A stretch of 64,000 nucleotides of DNA, taken from positions 124,001-188,000 of the forward strand of contig NZ_QJSP01000011.1 in assembly GCF_003217475.1 (NCBI RefSeq). The letters are read 5' to 3'. The notes beneath the pieces are model-generated. The model saw only the letters and a list, made by a program, of their open reading frames with translations, made no database searches and was not told the DNA's origin. This document shows positions 51,562 to 60,224 of this stretch, in pieces. Both the position numbers and the translations under genes were made by a program. The stretch is from Williamsia limnetica (lineage in GTDB: Bacteria > Actinomycetota > Actinomycetes > Mycobacteriales > Mycobacteriaceae). The number at the start of each line of letters is the position of its first letter. The first letter of the stretch is position 1.

Positions 51562-52449
51562 TCAGCTGAAAACGACGGTTTTCTGTCCGTGCACCAGCAC
51601 GCGATCTTCGAGATGCCATCGCAAACCCCGTGCCAGGACGAGCTTCTCGATGTCGCGACCCTGGCGCACCATGTCGGCGACCGTGTCGGAGTGATCGACG
51701 CGGATGACGTCCTGCTCGATGATCGGTCCCGCGTCGAGCTCCCCGGTGACGTAGTGGCAGGTGGCGCCGATGAGTTTCACGCCCCGTTTGAACGCCTGGT
51801 GGTAAGGCCGCGCTCCGATGAACGAGGGCAGGAAGCTGTGGTGGATGTTGATGGCCTTGCCCGCCCAGTGTTCACACAGGTCTTCGGGCACGATCTGCAT
51901 GAACCTTGCCAGCACCACCGCGTCCGGGTTGTGGGAGTCGACCAGTTCACGCAGTTCCTCGAAAGCACCGGCCTTGTCGGTTCCGAACGGGATGTGATGG
52001 AACGGGACACCCATGCGGGTGCTGAAGTCCTCTAGGTCGCGGTGGTTGCCGATGACGGCGTTGATCTCCGCAGGTAGCTCCCCCCGATACGAGCGGCCCA
52101 GCAGATCTCCGAGGCAGTGCCCCTCCTTGCTCACGAGTAGGACGGTTTTCTTCGGCACCGCCGAATCACTCACGCGCCACTCGGTGTCAGAACCCAAACC
52201 GGCCACCACCTCGGCGGCGAAGCGCTCGCGCAGCTGCTCGACCGTGACGGACACCGAGTCGGCACGCACCGCTTGGCGCGTGAAGAACCAGCCGGTGTCG
52301 GGGTCCGAGTGGTAGGCGGCCTCCACGATCCAGCCCCCGATGTCGGCGAGGAAGCTCGAGATCTTCGCGACGATGCCAGTGGTGTCGGGGCAGCCGAGGG
52401 TCAGCACGTACCGGTGGTCGGCGCTGTTTGCCGGCGAGAGTGTGGTCAC
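51562..52449 (-). CDS. purU: Formyltetrahydrofolate deformylase
   Basis: A 295-residue enzyme that hydrolyses 10-formyl-THF to formate plus THF, balancing one-carbon and purine metabolism. An N-terminal ACT domain (about 12-90, '[23 protein letters not shown]') precedes a formyltransferase-like domain with '[15 protein letters not shown]', '[10 protein letters not shown]', the catalytic '[21 protein letters not shown]' and '[16 protein letters not shown]'. The reading frame extends upstream, but the GTG at 52449 avoids overlap with the divergent deoC. Confidence 0.95.
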   Translation of the reverse strand: MTTLSPANSADHRYVLTLGCPDTTGIVAKISSFLADIGGWIVEAAYHSDPDTGWFFTRQAVRADSVSVTVEQLRERFAAEVVAGLGSDTEWRVSDSAVPKKTVLLVSKEGHCLGDLLGRSYRGELPAEINAVIGNHRDLEDFSTRMGVPFHHIPFGTDKAGAFEELRELVDSHNPDAVVLARFMQIVPEDLCEHWAGKAINIHHSFLPSFIGARPYHQAFKRGVKLIGATCHYVTGELDAGPIIEQDVIRVDHSDTVADMVRQGRDIEKLVLARGLRWHLEDRVLVHGQKTVVFS

Positions 52450-52476
52450 AACCAAACAGTGTGCCAAGCTCGGATC

Positions 52477-53178
52477 ATGTCCGACACCGCGCCCGGCCAC
52501 AGCGGCCTGCACCTGTCCCGTTCGGTGGTCGCCGCCATGGTCGATCACACCCTGCTCAAACCGGAGGCGACCCGCGCCGACGCGGAGGCCACGGCCGCGG
52601 AAGCCGCCGACCTAGGCGTGCTCGCGGTCTGTCTCTCGCCGTCGATGCTGCCGATCGACACCGGAGCACAGCTGCGCTGCGTCGTGGCGGGCTTCCCGTC
52701 CGGAAAACACCACTCGTTGGTGAAGGCGTCCGAGGCAAAACTCGCGGTCGATTCTGGGGCGCAGGAGATCGACATGGTCATCGACGTCGGCGCAGCGGTG
52801 GACGGAAAGTTCGACGAGGTGTTCGCCGACGTCCTCACCGTCCGCCAGGCGATCGGGAACGACGTCACGCTCAAGGTCATCATCGAATCGGCGGCGCTGC
52901 TGGTGCTCGCCGGACCGGAGACCGTCACCAATGTCTGCAAGGTCGCGGTCAAGGCAGGCGCTTCTTTTGTGAAGACCTCCACGGGTTTTCATCCCAGCGG
53001 CGGCGCCAGTGTCGAGGCGGTCACACTGATGTCCGCGGCGGTGCCCACCACCGTCGGGGTCAAGGCCAGCGGCGGGATCCGTACCGCCGAGTTCGCGGCG
53101 GAATTGATCGCAGCAGGCGCGACCAGGCTCGGACTGTCCGGGTCGCGCGCTGTGCTCGAGGGTTTTCCGGACGCCTGA
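52477..53178 (+). CDS. deoC: Deoxyribose-phosphate aldolase
   Basis: A 233-residue class I aldolase that splits 2-deoxyribose-5-phosphate to glyceraldehyde-3-phosphate plus acetaldehyde. Motifs: '[23 protein letters not shown]', '[37 protein letters not shown]' (read in segments), the Schiff-base Lys in '[18 protein letters not shown]' and the second Lys in '[11 protein letters not shown]'. Position matches Rv0478. It diverges from purU. Confidence 0.96.
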   Translation: MSDTAPGHSGLHLSRSVVAAMVDHTLLKPEATRADAEATAAEAADLGVLAVCLSPSMLPIDTGAQLRCVVAGFPSGKHHSLVKASEAKLAVDSGAQEIDMVIDVGAAVDGKFDEVFADVLTVRQAIGNDVTLKVIIESAALLVLAGPETVTNVCKVAVKAGASFVKTSTGFHPSGGASVEAVTLMSAAVPTTVGVKASGGIRTAEFAAELIAAGATRLGLSGSRAVLEGFPDA

Positions 53179-53183
53179 CCCGG

Positions 53184-54110
53184 TCAGGGCGACAACCGAG
53201 CTGAACCCAGCGCACGCACGATGTTATTGAAGCGATGAGGTTGTTCCCAGTTCAGAAGATGAGTTGCGCCACGCCACTTTTCATAGCGCTCTAGCCAACC
53301 GGCGGCACGCAATCCCTCGACGAGGGGGTCGGCGAGCCGGGGTGGCGTGAGTCGGTCGCGGTCACCGACGACGACGGCAACAGGTACGGGCATGTTGTCC
53401 AGGCCGGATCCCACATCCAGATCCTCCAACGCGCGGCCCACTTTTTCCCTTGTGCGCCAACTGGTCTCCCGAAGAATTGAATCCAGCATCCGCAGCTGTC
53501 GGCGACTGATCCCCGGGAAAAGGGTACGGGCGACGGAGAGTCCGCTGCGCATCATCAGATCACCGCCGGGACGGTGGATCGCGTTGAAGCCCAACCAGGC
53601 CGTCTCGTATTCGATTCGGCGCAGAATCGTCGCGGGTTCGGCCAACCGGATCGGAGCCTTCGTCACCGGCGCGGTGCATGCGGTACCGGCGAGCATGATC
53701 GCGTTCGCATATCGCTCGGCACTGCCCGAATACTGTGCGGCCCAGCTCATGACCGTCATGCCGCCCATGCTGTGGCCGACGATCACAGCCTTGTCGCCCT
53801 CTTCGAGCGTCGCGGCGAGTACGGCTTCGAGGTCGTGGCCGAGGTCGTCGCTGGTCGTCGGACCGGCGCCCAAGGTCGAGCGTCCGTGCCCGCGCTGGTC
53901 ATAGACGATGACCCGGTGGGTGTCGGCCAGACCGTTGATCTGTGGATACCAGTACTTCGCGTTGACGGCGAAGCCGTGGACCAGCACCACCACATCGCCG
54001 TCGTGGCGGCCGTACGCGCCGACCGCGATGGTTGCCCCGTCGGGTCGGTCGACGAACAGTCGGCGCCCAAGCGTGTCCGGTGTCCGTAGCAACGGCCGAC
54101 CGCCGGCCAT
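53184..54110 (-). CDS. Alpha/beta-hydrolase, tandem paralogue B
   Basis: A 308-residue hydrolase-fold protein: oxyanion 'VVVLVHGFAVNAKYWYPQ', 'VIVYDQRGHGRSTLG', nucleophile 'VIVGHSMGGMTVMSW', acid in 'VVVGDRDRLTPP' and His in 'WRGATHLLNWEQPH'. The ATG overlaps the stop of the upstream paralogue (TGATG). The two share 'KYWYPQIN/HYWYPQIN' and 'DQRGHG' blocks, so they arose by duplication. The substrate is unknown; esterase or epoxide-hydrolase types are possible. Confidence 0.86.
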   Translation of the reverse strand: MAGGRPLLRTPDTLGRRLFVDRPDGATIAVGAYGRHDGDVVVLVHGFAVNAKYWYPQINGLADTHRVIVYDQRGHGRSTLGAGPTTSDDLGHDLEAVLAATLEEGDKAVIVGHSMGGMTVMSWAAQYSGSAERYANAIMLAGTACTAPVTKAPIRLAEPATILRRIEYETAWLGFNAIHRPGGDLMMRSGLSVARTLFPGISRRQLRMLDSILRETSWRTREKVGRALEDLDVGSGLDNMPVPVAVVVGDRDRLTPPRLADPLVEGLRAAGWLERYEKWRGATHLLNWEQPHRFNNIVRALGSARLSP

Positions 54111-55159
54111 CAACCGGCGGTTCGGTCCAGCAAGTCGGTCAGCAGATTGTTGTACGCCTCGGCGTTCTCGATGCTGCTCATATGGCCGATACCGGGCCAC
54201 ACCACGAGGTCGTCGAGGTGTCCGCGTCCGCGCAGAACCGAAGCCATCGCCTCGGCATGGAGTTTGGGGGTGAGCTTGTCGTCGGCGCCGACCACCACCA
54301 GCGTCGGGACAACCAGTGCGTCGAGACCTGCGGTGACGTCGAGGTCGACCATCGCATTGCCCCATTTGCCGCGGGACCGTCCGGGGCAGGCCGACACCAT
54401 CTCGTCACAGAAATCGACGTGCGAGCGTCGCGATGTGGTGTTGAGGGCGATGTACTGGGTGACTTTGCGCGACATCTTCGTTCGCGGCAGATGCACCGTC
54501 GCCCCGGCGACGAGCCGGCCGGTGAAATACTCCATCGGCGAGAGCACCGTCGGTAGGTCGAGCGGGATGAGACCGAGGTTCGGCAATAGGTGGTCGGAGC
54601 AGGTGGACGTCAGCACCACAGCTCGGGCGACCTCGGGTACCGCCTCCGGGAACTGCTTGGCCCAGGACAGGATCGTCATCCCACCCATGCTGTGCCCGGC
54701 GACGAGTGCTCGACGACCTTTCGGTACCACCTCGGTCAGCACGCATTGCAGATCTTGGCCGAGGAGGTCGACACTCAGCTTGGTCTTGCCCCGTGGGGAG
54801 TCTCCGTGGCCGCGCTGATCGTAGGCGATCACGCGGTACCGGTCGCCGAACGAGTTGATCTGCGGGTACCAGTAGTGCGTACTGCACGTCCAGCCGTGCA
54901 CCAGCACCATGAGTTCGCCGTCTGGCGGTCCGTAGGCCACCACATTGAGCGCGGTGCCGTCCGCGGCGCGGACATCGAGGTGTTCGGGCGCCTGCCGCGG
55001 CGTCTGCAGCAGCGGATCAGGCTGATCCGCAACGGGATCCGGCGCCAGCAACGCTGCCCGCAGAATCGAGCCCAGGAATGTTCCCGTGATCGCCGCGCCC
55101 GCGGCGACCACACCCGCACCTACAGCGGCCCCACCGACCGCGACGTTTCTCTTGTTCAT
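54110..55159 (-). CDS. Alpha/beta-hydrolase with N-terminal membrane segment, tandem paralogue A
   Basis: A 349-residue hydrolase with a Gly/Ala-rich hydrophobic N-terminus (about 7-38) that could anchor it in or export it across the membrane. Core motifs: 'LMVLVHGWTCSTHYWYPQINS', 'VIAYDQRGHGDSPRG', nucleophile 'LVAGHSMGGMTILSW', acid 'VVVGADDKLTP' and His 'WPGIGHMSSIEN'. The ATG at 55159 follows GGAAGAG; a GTG at 55177 is the alternative. It lies 25 nt downstream of the MerR regulator. Confidence 0.86.
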   Translation of the reverse strand: MNKRNVAVGGAAVGAGVVAAGAAITGTFLGSILRAALLAPDPVADQPDPLLQTPRQAPEHLDVRAADGTALNVVAYGPPDGELMVLVHGWTCSTHYWYPQINSFGDRYRVIAYDQRGHGDSPRGKTKLSVDLLGQDLQCVLTEVVPKGRRALVAGHSMGGMTILSWAKQFPEAVPEVARAVVLTSTCSDHLLPNLGLIPLDLPTVLSPMEYFTGRLVAGATVHLPRTKMSRKVTQYIALNTTSRRSHVDFCDEMVSACPGRSRGKWGNAMVDLDVTAGLDALVVPTLVVVGADDKLTPKLHAEAMASVLRGRGHLDDLVVWPGIGHMSSIENAEAYNNLLTDLLDRTAG

Positions 55160-55184
55160 GACCCCGCTCTTCCCCACCTGTACG

Positions 55185-55946
55185 TCAGGATTGATCCATT
55201 GCCTTACCGGCTTTTTCGTCTTCCGCAGCCATCATCAGCTCGGCCCCGCGATCGAGCGCGCGTGAGATCTCGGTGTCCATCGCCTTGCTGAAGGCCACCT
55301 CGACGATGTCATGAGCCATCGGTCGCACGGTCTGCACCAGTTCCGCCAGCCGGATCACCTCGCTCTCCTCCATCTCGAAGGGCGCACCTTCGACGAGATA
55401 CTTGTCGGTGACGATCGAGACGAAGCTGGCGGCGATGTCCTGGAGATCGTCCTGGACGCGTTCCCAGCGGTTGAGCAGGACGTCGAGATCGATACCTGCC
55501 TTCACCAGCACCTCGGCACCGGCGAGCACCTCCGGGTTGGTGACGGCGTACCCCGCCCCCTCCTTCACCAGCAGGCCCAGCCGCTGTCCGAGGGCGATGT
55601 TGTTGTCCGTGGCGCCGAGTCCCTTGCGCAGTTCGGAGATGGTGATCGTGGCCATCCGCTTGAGATTCTTCCACCGGCTACCGCGTTTCGGCTCGGCCTC
55701 CAGCACGTGCTCGACCTTGAGTCCGTATCGCGCCGCCATCAGCAGTTCGCTGATCGTCGCGAAGGTGTAGCCCCGCTCGAGCATCTGCGAGATCATCTTG
55801 AGACGGCTCAGATGTTCTGCGGAGTACCAGCCGGTACGGCCCTTGATCTTGGGCGGCGGGAGCAGACCGCGGTCTTGATAGACCCTGATGTTGCGGACGC
55901 TGACGCCGGAAACATCCGCGAGTTCGTTGATCCGGTATTCAGCCAT
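55185..55946 (-). CDS. MerR-type transcriptional regulator
   Basis: A 253-residue regulator with the MerR HTH at residues 3-72 ('YRINELADVSGVSVRNIRVYQDRGLLPPPKIKGRTGWYSAEHL', read in segments). A long C-terminal helical domain has no Cys metal site, so it probably senses an organic ligand. TAGAAT lies 6 nt before the ATG. It heads a likely operon with the two alpha/beta-hydrolases. Confidence 0.88.
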   Translation of the reverse strand: MAEYRINELADVSGVSVRNIRVYQDRGLLPPPKIKGRTGWYSAEHLSRLKMISQMLERGYTFATISELLMAARYGLKVEHVLEAEPKRGSRWKNLKRMATITISELRKGLGATDNNIALGQRLGLLVKEGAGYAVTNPEVLAGAEVLVKAGIDLDVLLNRWERVQDDLQDIAASFVSIVTDKYLVEGAPFEMEESEVIRLAELVQTVRPMAHDIVEVAFSKAMDTEISRALDRGAELMMAAEDEKAGKAMDQS

Positions 55947-55952
55947 GCGCTC

Positions 55953-55958
55953 ATTCTA
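55953..55958 (-). promoter_or_regulatory. -10 box of merR-type gene (leaderless layout)
   Basis: TAGAAT, 6 nt before the ATG at 55946. Confidence 0.55.
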
Positions 55959-56041
55959 GGTCTGCACGCCGAGCGTTCGATCGGCGGAAGGGTATCGACC
56001 CTGCGTAAATGCGCTACTGACCGCCCGGCGAACGGTCGATC

Positions 56042-56353
56042 TCAGCGCTTACGAAACCAGGTCTTGTTCTGGATCGAGTCCACTCGCGGCCGCACATCCA
56101 CGATGTAGACGATCGTGGCGACGACGCCGACGATGCCCAGGAGCCCGATCGCGCCGAACAGCCAGATGAACAGGGTCGCGGCCGCGAGAATGGACACCCA
56201 GATCACCTTCGACTGGCGATCGACCGCGGGGAAGGCGTCCGGACGCTGCAGCGCGGCGTGTACCAACGACACCGCCGCCGCGACCCCGGCGATGACCGTG
56301 AGCAACAGGAGAACAAGACTTTGGGCGTACCCCAAGAATGAGAGAACATTCAC
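56042..56353 (-). CDS. DUF2516 small membrane protein (Rv0476-like)
   Basis: A 103-residue protein with three hydrophobic segments (about 8-32, 49-66 and 68-86) and a basic tail. 'HAALQRPDAFPAVDRQSKVIWV' is the DUF2516 signature. Function unknown. The GTG start has TAAGCT 6 nt upstream. It lies downstream of hbhA, as in mycobacteria. Confidence 0.85.
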   Translation of the reverse strand: MNVLSFLGYAQSLVLLLLTVIAGVAAAVSLVHAALQRPDAFPAVDRQSKVIWVSILAAATLFIWLFGAIGLLGIVGVVATIVYIVDVRPRVDSIQNKTWFRKR

Positions 56354-56359
56354 GGGTGC

Positions 56360-56365
56360 AGCTTA
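56360..56365 (-). promoter_or_regulatory. -10 box of DUF2516 gene (leaderless layout)
   Basis: TAAGCT, 6 nt before the GTG at 56353. Confidence 0.5.
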
Positions 56366-56450
56366 GGTGTCCGGTTCGCCTGAGTCCACGGCGCCATGGG
56401 GAACACGGCGGCGGCGGTGACCAGAACGGCTGACCGTATCGGTGGTCCGA

Positions 56451-57185
56451 CTAGCTGGTGGCCTTCTTGGCCGGAGCCTTCTTGGCGGGGGCCTTCTTGG
56501 CCGGAGCCTTGGCGGCGGGAGCGGCCGGGGTGGCCTTCGCCGGAGCCTTCTTGGCCGGAGCGGTGGCTTCCGCGAGCTTCTTGGCAGGCGCGTCCTTGCC
56601 GGACCGCGCCTTGCTCTCGACCTTGCCTGCAGCACCGTTGATCGAGTCGGTGGCTTCTTCGGTCGCGTCCTCGATCTTGTCCTGAGCGATGCCTGCGAGC
56701 TTGGCAGCGCGCTGGCCGACCGCGCGGGTCTGCGACGAGATGCTGCCGAGGGTGTCCTCGGTCAGATCGACGGCGTCGTTGTACGCCTTCTCGGCGCGGC
56801 TGAGCTGCTCGCCGACGGCCGGAGTGGTGCGCAGACGCTCCACGGTCTCTTCGCCACGCTCTGCGAGAGAGTTGTAGATGCCGGTCGCGACCTCGATGTA
56901 GGCCTCGGCGACCTTACGCAGTTCCTCGGAGGTGAACTTCGCACGCAGTTCGTCGATGTTCGACGGAACCTCTTCGGGCAGGGCCGAAATGCGCTCGCGG
57001 GTCTCTTCGATCCGCGACTGCGCGGTGGTACGGGTCTCTTCGAAGCGGGCCTGAGCCTGCTCGGTGGCGGTCTCGGTGCGCTCACGCAGCTGAGCGATCA
57101 CTTCGTTGACCTGCTTGAAGGCGAGGTCGCCGGCGCCGACGGCGGCGTAGATGGGATTGGCGAGATTGCGGTCAGACTTGGTCAT
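56451..57185 (-). CDS. hbhA: Heparin-binding hemagglutinin-like protein HbhA
   Basis: A 244-residue helical protein. Residues ~1-130 match the HbhA coiled-coil region ('[29 protein letters not shown]', '[26 protein letters not shown]', '[19 protein letters not shown]'). The C-terminus (~198-244) is a Lys/Ala/Pro-rich repeat tail (PAKKAPAKK-type), equivalent to the heparin-binding, methylated tail of mycobacterial HbhA. A Ser/Glu-rich insert (165-195) lengthens it beyond the ~199-residue M. tuberculosis protein. GGAGG precedes the ATG by 6 nt. It overlaps the XRE gene by 14 nt. Confidence 0.9.
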   Translation of the reverse strand: MTKSDRNLANPIYAAVGAGDLAFKQVNEVIAQLRERTETATEQAQARFEETRTTAQSRIEETRERISALPEEVPSNIDELRAKFTSEELRKVAEAYIEVATGIYNSLAERGEETVERLRTTPAVGEQLSRAEKAYNDAVDLTEDTLGSISSQTRAVGQRAAKLAGIAQDKIEDATEEATDSINGAAGKVESKARSGKDAPAKKLAEATAPAKKAPAKATPAAPAAKAPAKKAPAKKAPAKKATS

Positions 57186-57675
57186 CGGATTCCTCCAGGA
57201 ATTCACGTGGGTTCGTATGTGTTGTGTCCGTGTGGCTTTCGACCACAGCCCGGTTCTCTTTGCAGAAGGACTCGTAGATCTCGAGCAACACTTGTTTCTG
57301 GCGTTCACTGATGACGGTGTCTGCCATCAGTGCGTCGCGCACCGGACTCGCGGGCCTCTCTTCGAGAATCCCGGCCCGTACGTACAGCACCTCGGCCGAC
57401 ACCCGCAGACCCTTGGCGATCTGGGCCAACACATCGGCCGAAGGCTTGCGCAACCCTCGTTCAATTTGGCTGAGGTACGGATTACTGACGCCCGCACGCT
57501 CAGCAAGCTGGCGTAGCGACACCTCGGCGCCCATCCGTTGCGATCTGATGAAGCTACCTATGTCCTGAGCAGCAGTGGCGACGTTGGCACTGATGTCCTG
57601 GGCGATGTCCTGTGCCGCGTTCGCGACCACGACCGTCACCGGCTCGTCATCGGGATCAGCTGGCGTTGGAACCAT
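57172..57675 (-). CDS. XRE family regulator (Rv0474-like)
   Basis: A 167-residue Cro/C1-type DNA-binding protein. The HTH at about residues 40-98 reads '[52 protein letters not shown]' (in segments). The flanking Ala/Asp-rich N-terminus and acidic C-terminus have no known domain. AAGGAG precedes the ATG by 8 nt. It is co-transcribed with hbhA (14-nt overlap), as in mycobacteria. Confidence 0.92.
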   Translation of the reverse strand: MVPTPADPDDEPVTVVVANAAQDIAQDISANVATAAQDIGSFIRSQRMGAEVSLRQLAERAGVSNPYLSQIERGLRKPSADVLAQIAKGLRVSAEVLYVRAGILEERPASPVRDALMADTVISERQKQVLLEIYESFCKENRAVVESHTDTTHTNPREFLEESDDQV

Positions 57676-57718
57676 CTCGGTAACTCCTTCAAGCCTCGAC
57701 AGCCATAGTGCCCACCCG

Positions 57719-57736
57719 TGCTAGCAATTGCAAGCA
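57719..57736. promoter_or_regulatory. 18-bp palindrome upstream of XRE-hbhA
   Basis: TGCTAGCAATTGCAAGCA is symmetrical at 8 of 9 pairs. It overlaps a possible -35 (TTGCAA, minus strand), 17 nt from CACTAT, and stands 43 nt before the XRE start. It is a plausible autoregulatory operator. Confidence 0.55.
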
Positions 57737-57782
57737 CTTGAGCTAATTCGTGATCAAGGCCACAAACATCGCGGCGTCCTTT

Positions 57783-59171
57783 TCAGTGAAAAAGCAGCAC
57801 AGAGGCGGTGTAGATGGCCAATCCGGCAAGCGAACCGACCACGGTGCCGTTGATACGGATGAACTGCAGATCCCGGCCGACCTGCAATTCGATCTTGTTG
57901 CTGGTGTCCTCGGCGTCCCACCCACGCACGGTCTCGGTGATCACCGAGATGATCTCCTGCGAGTAGTTCTCCGACACGTGCCTGGCCACCCGGACCATCC
58001 AGATGTTCATCTTGTTCTTGAGCACCTCGTCATCGCGGATGCGCTCGGCAATCTGGATGATCGAGTCCGTCAGCGTCGCCCGCAGCGTCCCGTTCGGGTC
58101 GGCCAAGAGCTGCTCGATCAAAGCCTTGCCCGCATTCCACGCCGTCGACGCGGCGCCGGTGACCTCATCACGTTCGAGCAACTCGGACTTGATCGCCTCG
58201 AGTCGCGCGATGGTGTCCGGATCGTTCTGCAGATCGTGGGCCAATTGCACCATCACGCCGGTCATCGCCTGGCGGACCTGGTGACCCGGATCGGTCTTGA
58301 CCTTGAAAGAGAATTCGACGAGTTCGCGGTAAAGCCGGTCTCCTACCAGGCTGTTCACGAACTTGGGAGCCCATGCGGGCCCGTCCTTGTCGATCACACG
58401 GTCGATCAGCTCCTGGCTCCCCAGGGCAAAGTCATGCGCCCTGTCGCACAGCAGCTGGATGACGGGCTCGAGACGGTTCTCCGAGATCAGCTGTTCGAGC
58501 ACCCGCCCCGCCGGCGGCCCCCACTCGGGTTCGGCTGCCCAGCGCATCGCCGCGGTGATCAGCTTTTCGATGTCCTCGTCATCGAGCATCTCTGCCGCGA
58601 ATGCGATACCGCGCGCGGCCTCGTCGCCGACGCGAGGCGTGTTCTTCGGGTCGGCCAGCCAGCTGGAGACCCGGGTCGGCAACGCCAGCTGCGCGACCTT
58701 CTCTTCGATGACGTCCGGCGTCATGAAGTTCTCTTCGATGAACCCGCCCAGCTGATCGCCGATCTGGTCCTTCTTCTTGCGGATCAGCGCTGTATGCGGG
58801 ATGGGAATCCCCATCGGGTGTTTGAACAGGGCGGTGACGGCAAACCAGTCCGCGAGCGCACCGACCATGCCCGCCTCTGACGCGGCGCGTACGTACCCGA
58901 CCCAGGCCGCGACGTTCTCGCCGTCGCGATCCTCGAGCCAGCGGCAGAACAGATAGATGACCGCTGCCAGCAGCAACAGCCCGGTGGCAACGAGCTTCAT
59001 GCGCCGAAGCGCCGCTTTGCGTTCGGTGTCGGCCTCGTTGAGTCCGGCGATGTTCCGCTTCGGCGCGGCGGCCCGTGAATCCGGCGCAGCATGCCGACCA
59101 CCAGGTGTCTCCCTGGGCGATCGGTCCGCGTCCGGACCGGCCGTCGGCCGCGGAGCTTGTGTCGGTTGCAT
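57783..59171 (-). CDS. DUF445 family membrane protein (Rv0473-like)
   Basis: A 462-residue protein with a disordered N-terminus, a membrane helix at ~60-80 and another near the C-terminus (~440-460). In between lies the DUF445 domain: 'AAWVGYVRAASEAGMVGALADWFAVTALFKHPMGIPIPHTALI' (read in segments) and 'IGDQLGGFIEENFM'. Function unknown. AACACT lies 6 nt before the ATG. It diverges from the TetR gene. Confidence 0.88.
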   Translation of the reverse strand: MQPTQAPRPTAGPDADRSPRETPGGRHAAPDSRAAAPKRNIAGLNEADTERKAALRRMKLVATGLLLLAAVIYLFCRWLEDRDGENVAAWVGYVRAASEAGMVGALADWFAVTALFKHPMGIPIPHTALIRKKKDQIGDQLGGFIEENFMTPDVIEEKVAQLALPTRVSSWLADPKNTPRVGDEAARGIAFAAEMLDDEDIEKLITAAMRWAAEPEWGPPAGRVLEQLISENRLEPVIQLLCDRAHDFALGSQELIDRVIDKDGPAWAPKFVNSLVGDRLYRELVEFSFKVKTDPGHQVRQAMTGVMVQLAHDLQNDPDTIARLEAIKSELLERDEVTGAASTAWNAGKALIEQLLADPNGTLRATLTDSIIQIAERIRDDEVLKNKMNIWMVRVARHVSENYSQEIISVITETVRGWDAEDTSNKIELQVGRDLQFIRINGTVVGSLAGLAIYTASVLLFH

Positions 59172-59263
59172 TCATCCAGTGTTACCCAAACCCGGGCGAG
59201 AGAACCCTGAGCACGGTGGTGACCCGCCTCTCGATGCCCTATCGGAGTGCGAGGGAACATAAG

Positions 59264-60115
59264 GTGGAAAGCAGTTCGATCACCACCGGCGTTACGACCA
59301 GAAATGACTCCCCCACGATGTCCCCTCGCCCCAATCCGGCCGCCGCCGCCCGCGCCGCGGTGGCCGCCGCCGCCACTGCTGCGAGCAAGGGGGTGTCACT
59401 CCCCCAAGCCATTCGCAACCAGGTCGGCACCGACGACGTCAAGACCGACGGACGTAAGCGGCGGTGGGAAGGCCACAAAGAGGCCCGGCGCACCGAACTC
59501 GTGGACGGCACCCTTGCAGCGGTGCGAACCCTCGGCGCCGACGCCGGCATGGATGAGATCGCGTCCGAGATCGGTGTGTCGAAAACCGTCCTCTACCGCT
59601 ATTTCAGCGACAAGAGCGACCTCACCACCGCCGCGATGATGCGCTTTCTCGAAACAGTGCTGGTGCCACGACTGGGCAGCGCGATCAACGAAGACGTCGG
59701 CGAGTTCGAACTGACCCGCATGGTGATCTCGGTGTACGTCCAGACCGTGGCCGACGAACCCCACATCTACTCGTTCGTCATGGCCGGCGGGTCGGGCACC
59801 CAGGTGCTCGCGGACTCGCAGAAGCTGGTCGCCCAGATGCTCACCTTCGTGATGATCAACCGGATGGTCGATCAGGGGTCGCAGACGGCCGGCGTGGAGA
59901 CATGGGCGTACAGCCTCGTCGGCGCGATCCAACTCGCCGTGCACTGGTGGATGGTGGAACAACGCCTGGGCAAGGACGAGCTGATCGACTACCTGACGAT
60001 GATGGTCTGGTCGTCGATCTCGGGCATCGCGGCCGCCGGCGGATCCCCCGAGTACTTCAACGCGCAAGACCATCCGTTGCCGCAGACCCCGGAGTCGACG
60101 CGCCAGACGGACTGA
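59264..60115 (+). CDS. TetR family regulator (Rv0472c-like)
   Basis: A 283-residue regulator with an Ala-rich N-terminal extension and the TetR HTH at about 75-120 ('LVDGTLAAVRTLGADAGMDEIASEIGVSKTVLYRYFSDKSDL', read in segments). The effector domain has 'LVAQMLTFVMINRMVDQG' and 'AVHWWMVEQRLGKDELIDYLTMMVWSSI'. The GTG at 59264 follows GAGGGA with 7-nt spacing; the ATG at 59318 is an alternative without a Shine-Dalgarno. Target genes unknown; DUF445 is divergent to it. Confidence 0.88.
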   Translation: MESSSITTGVTTRNDSPTMSPRPNPAAAARAAVAAAATAASKGVSLPQAIRNQVGTDDVKTDGRKRRWEGHKEARRTELVDGTLAAVRTLGADAGMDEIASEIGVSKTVLYRYFSDKSDLTTAAMMRFLETVLVPRLGSAINEDVGEFELTRMVISVYVQTVADEPHIYSFVMAGGSGTQVLADSQKLVAQMLTFVMINRMVDQGSQTAGVETWAYSLVGAIQLAVHWWMVEQRLGKDELIDYLTMMVWSSISGIAAAGGSPEYFNAQDHPLPQTPESTRQTD

Positions 60116-60184
60116 GCGACTGATCGACCGACCGGCCGGCCGGCCGAGACACCCGAATCGTCATCACACCCGGGTGCCCACCGC

Positions 60185-60190
60185 TAGATT
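60185..60190 (+). promoter_or_regulatory. -10 box for leader ORF and SDR gene
   Basis: TAGATT, 7 nt before the ATG of the eight-codon ORF at 60198, in leaderless spacing. No comparable box stands before the SDR GTG. Confidence 0.55.
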
Positions 60191-60197
60191 GGCGACC

Positions 60198-60224
60198 ATG
60201 GTTGAGACAGGCGCACAAGGGTGA
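60198..60224 (+). CDS. Eight-codon leader ORF coupled to SDR gene
   Basis: ATG GTT GAG ACA GGC GCA CAA GGG TGA encodes MVETGAQG. Its stop overlaps the GTG start of the SDR gene (GTGA). A -10 box stands 7 nt before the ATG. It would let ribosomes load at the leaderless ATG and re-initiate at the SDR start. It is too short to judge by coding statistics. Confidence 0.45.
   Translation: MVETGAQG

Noticed and set aside
59318-59320. ATG 59318 as the TetR start
   Set aside because: No Shine-Dalgarno or -10 box stands before it; GTG 59264 has GAGGGA at good spacing. It remains possible, as the N-terminus is poorly conserved.
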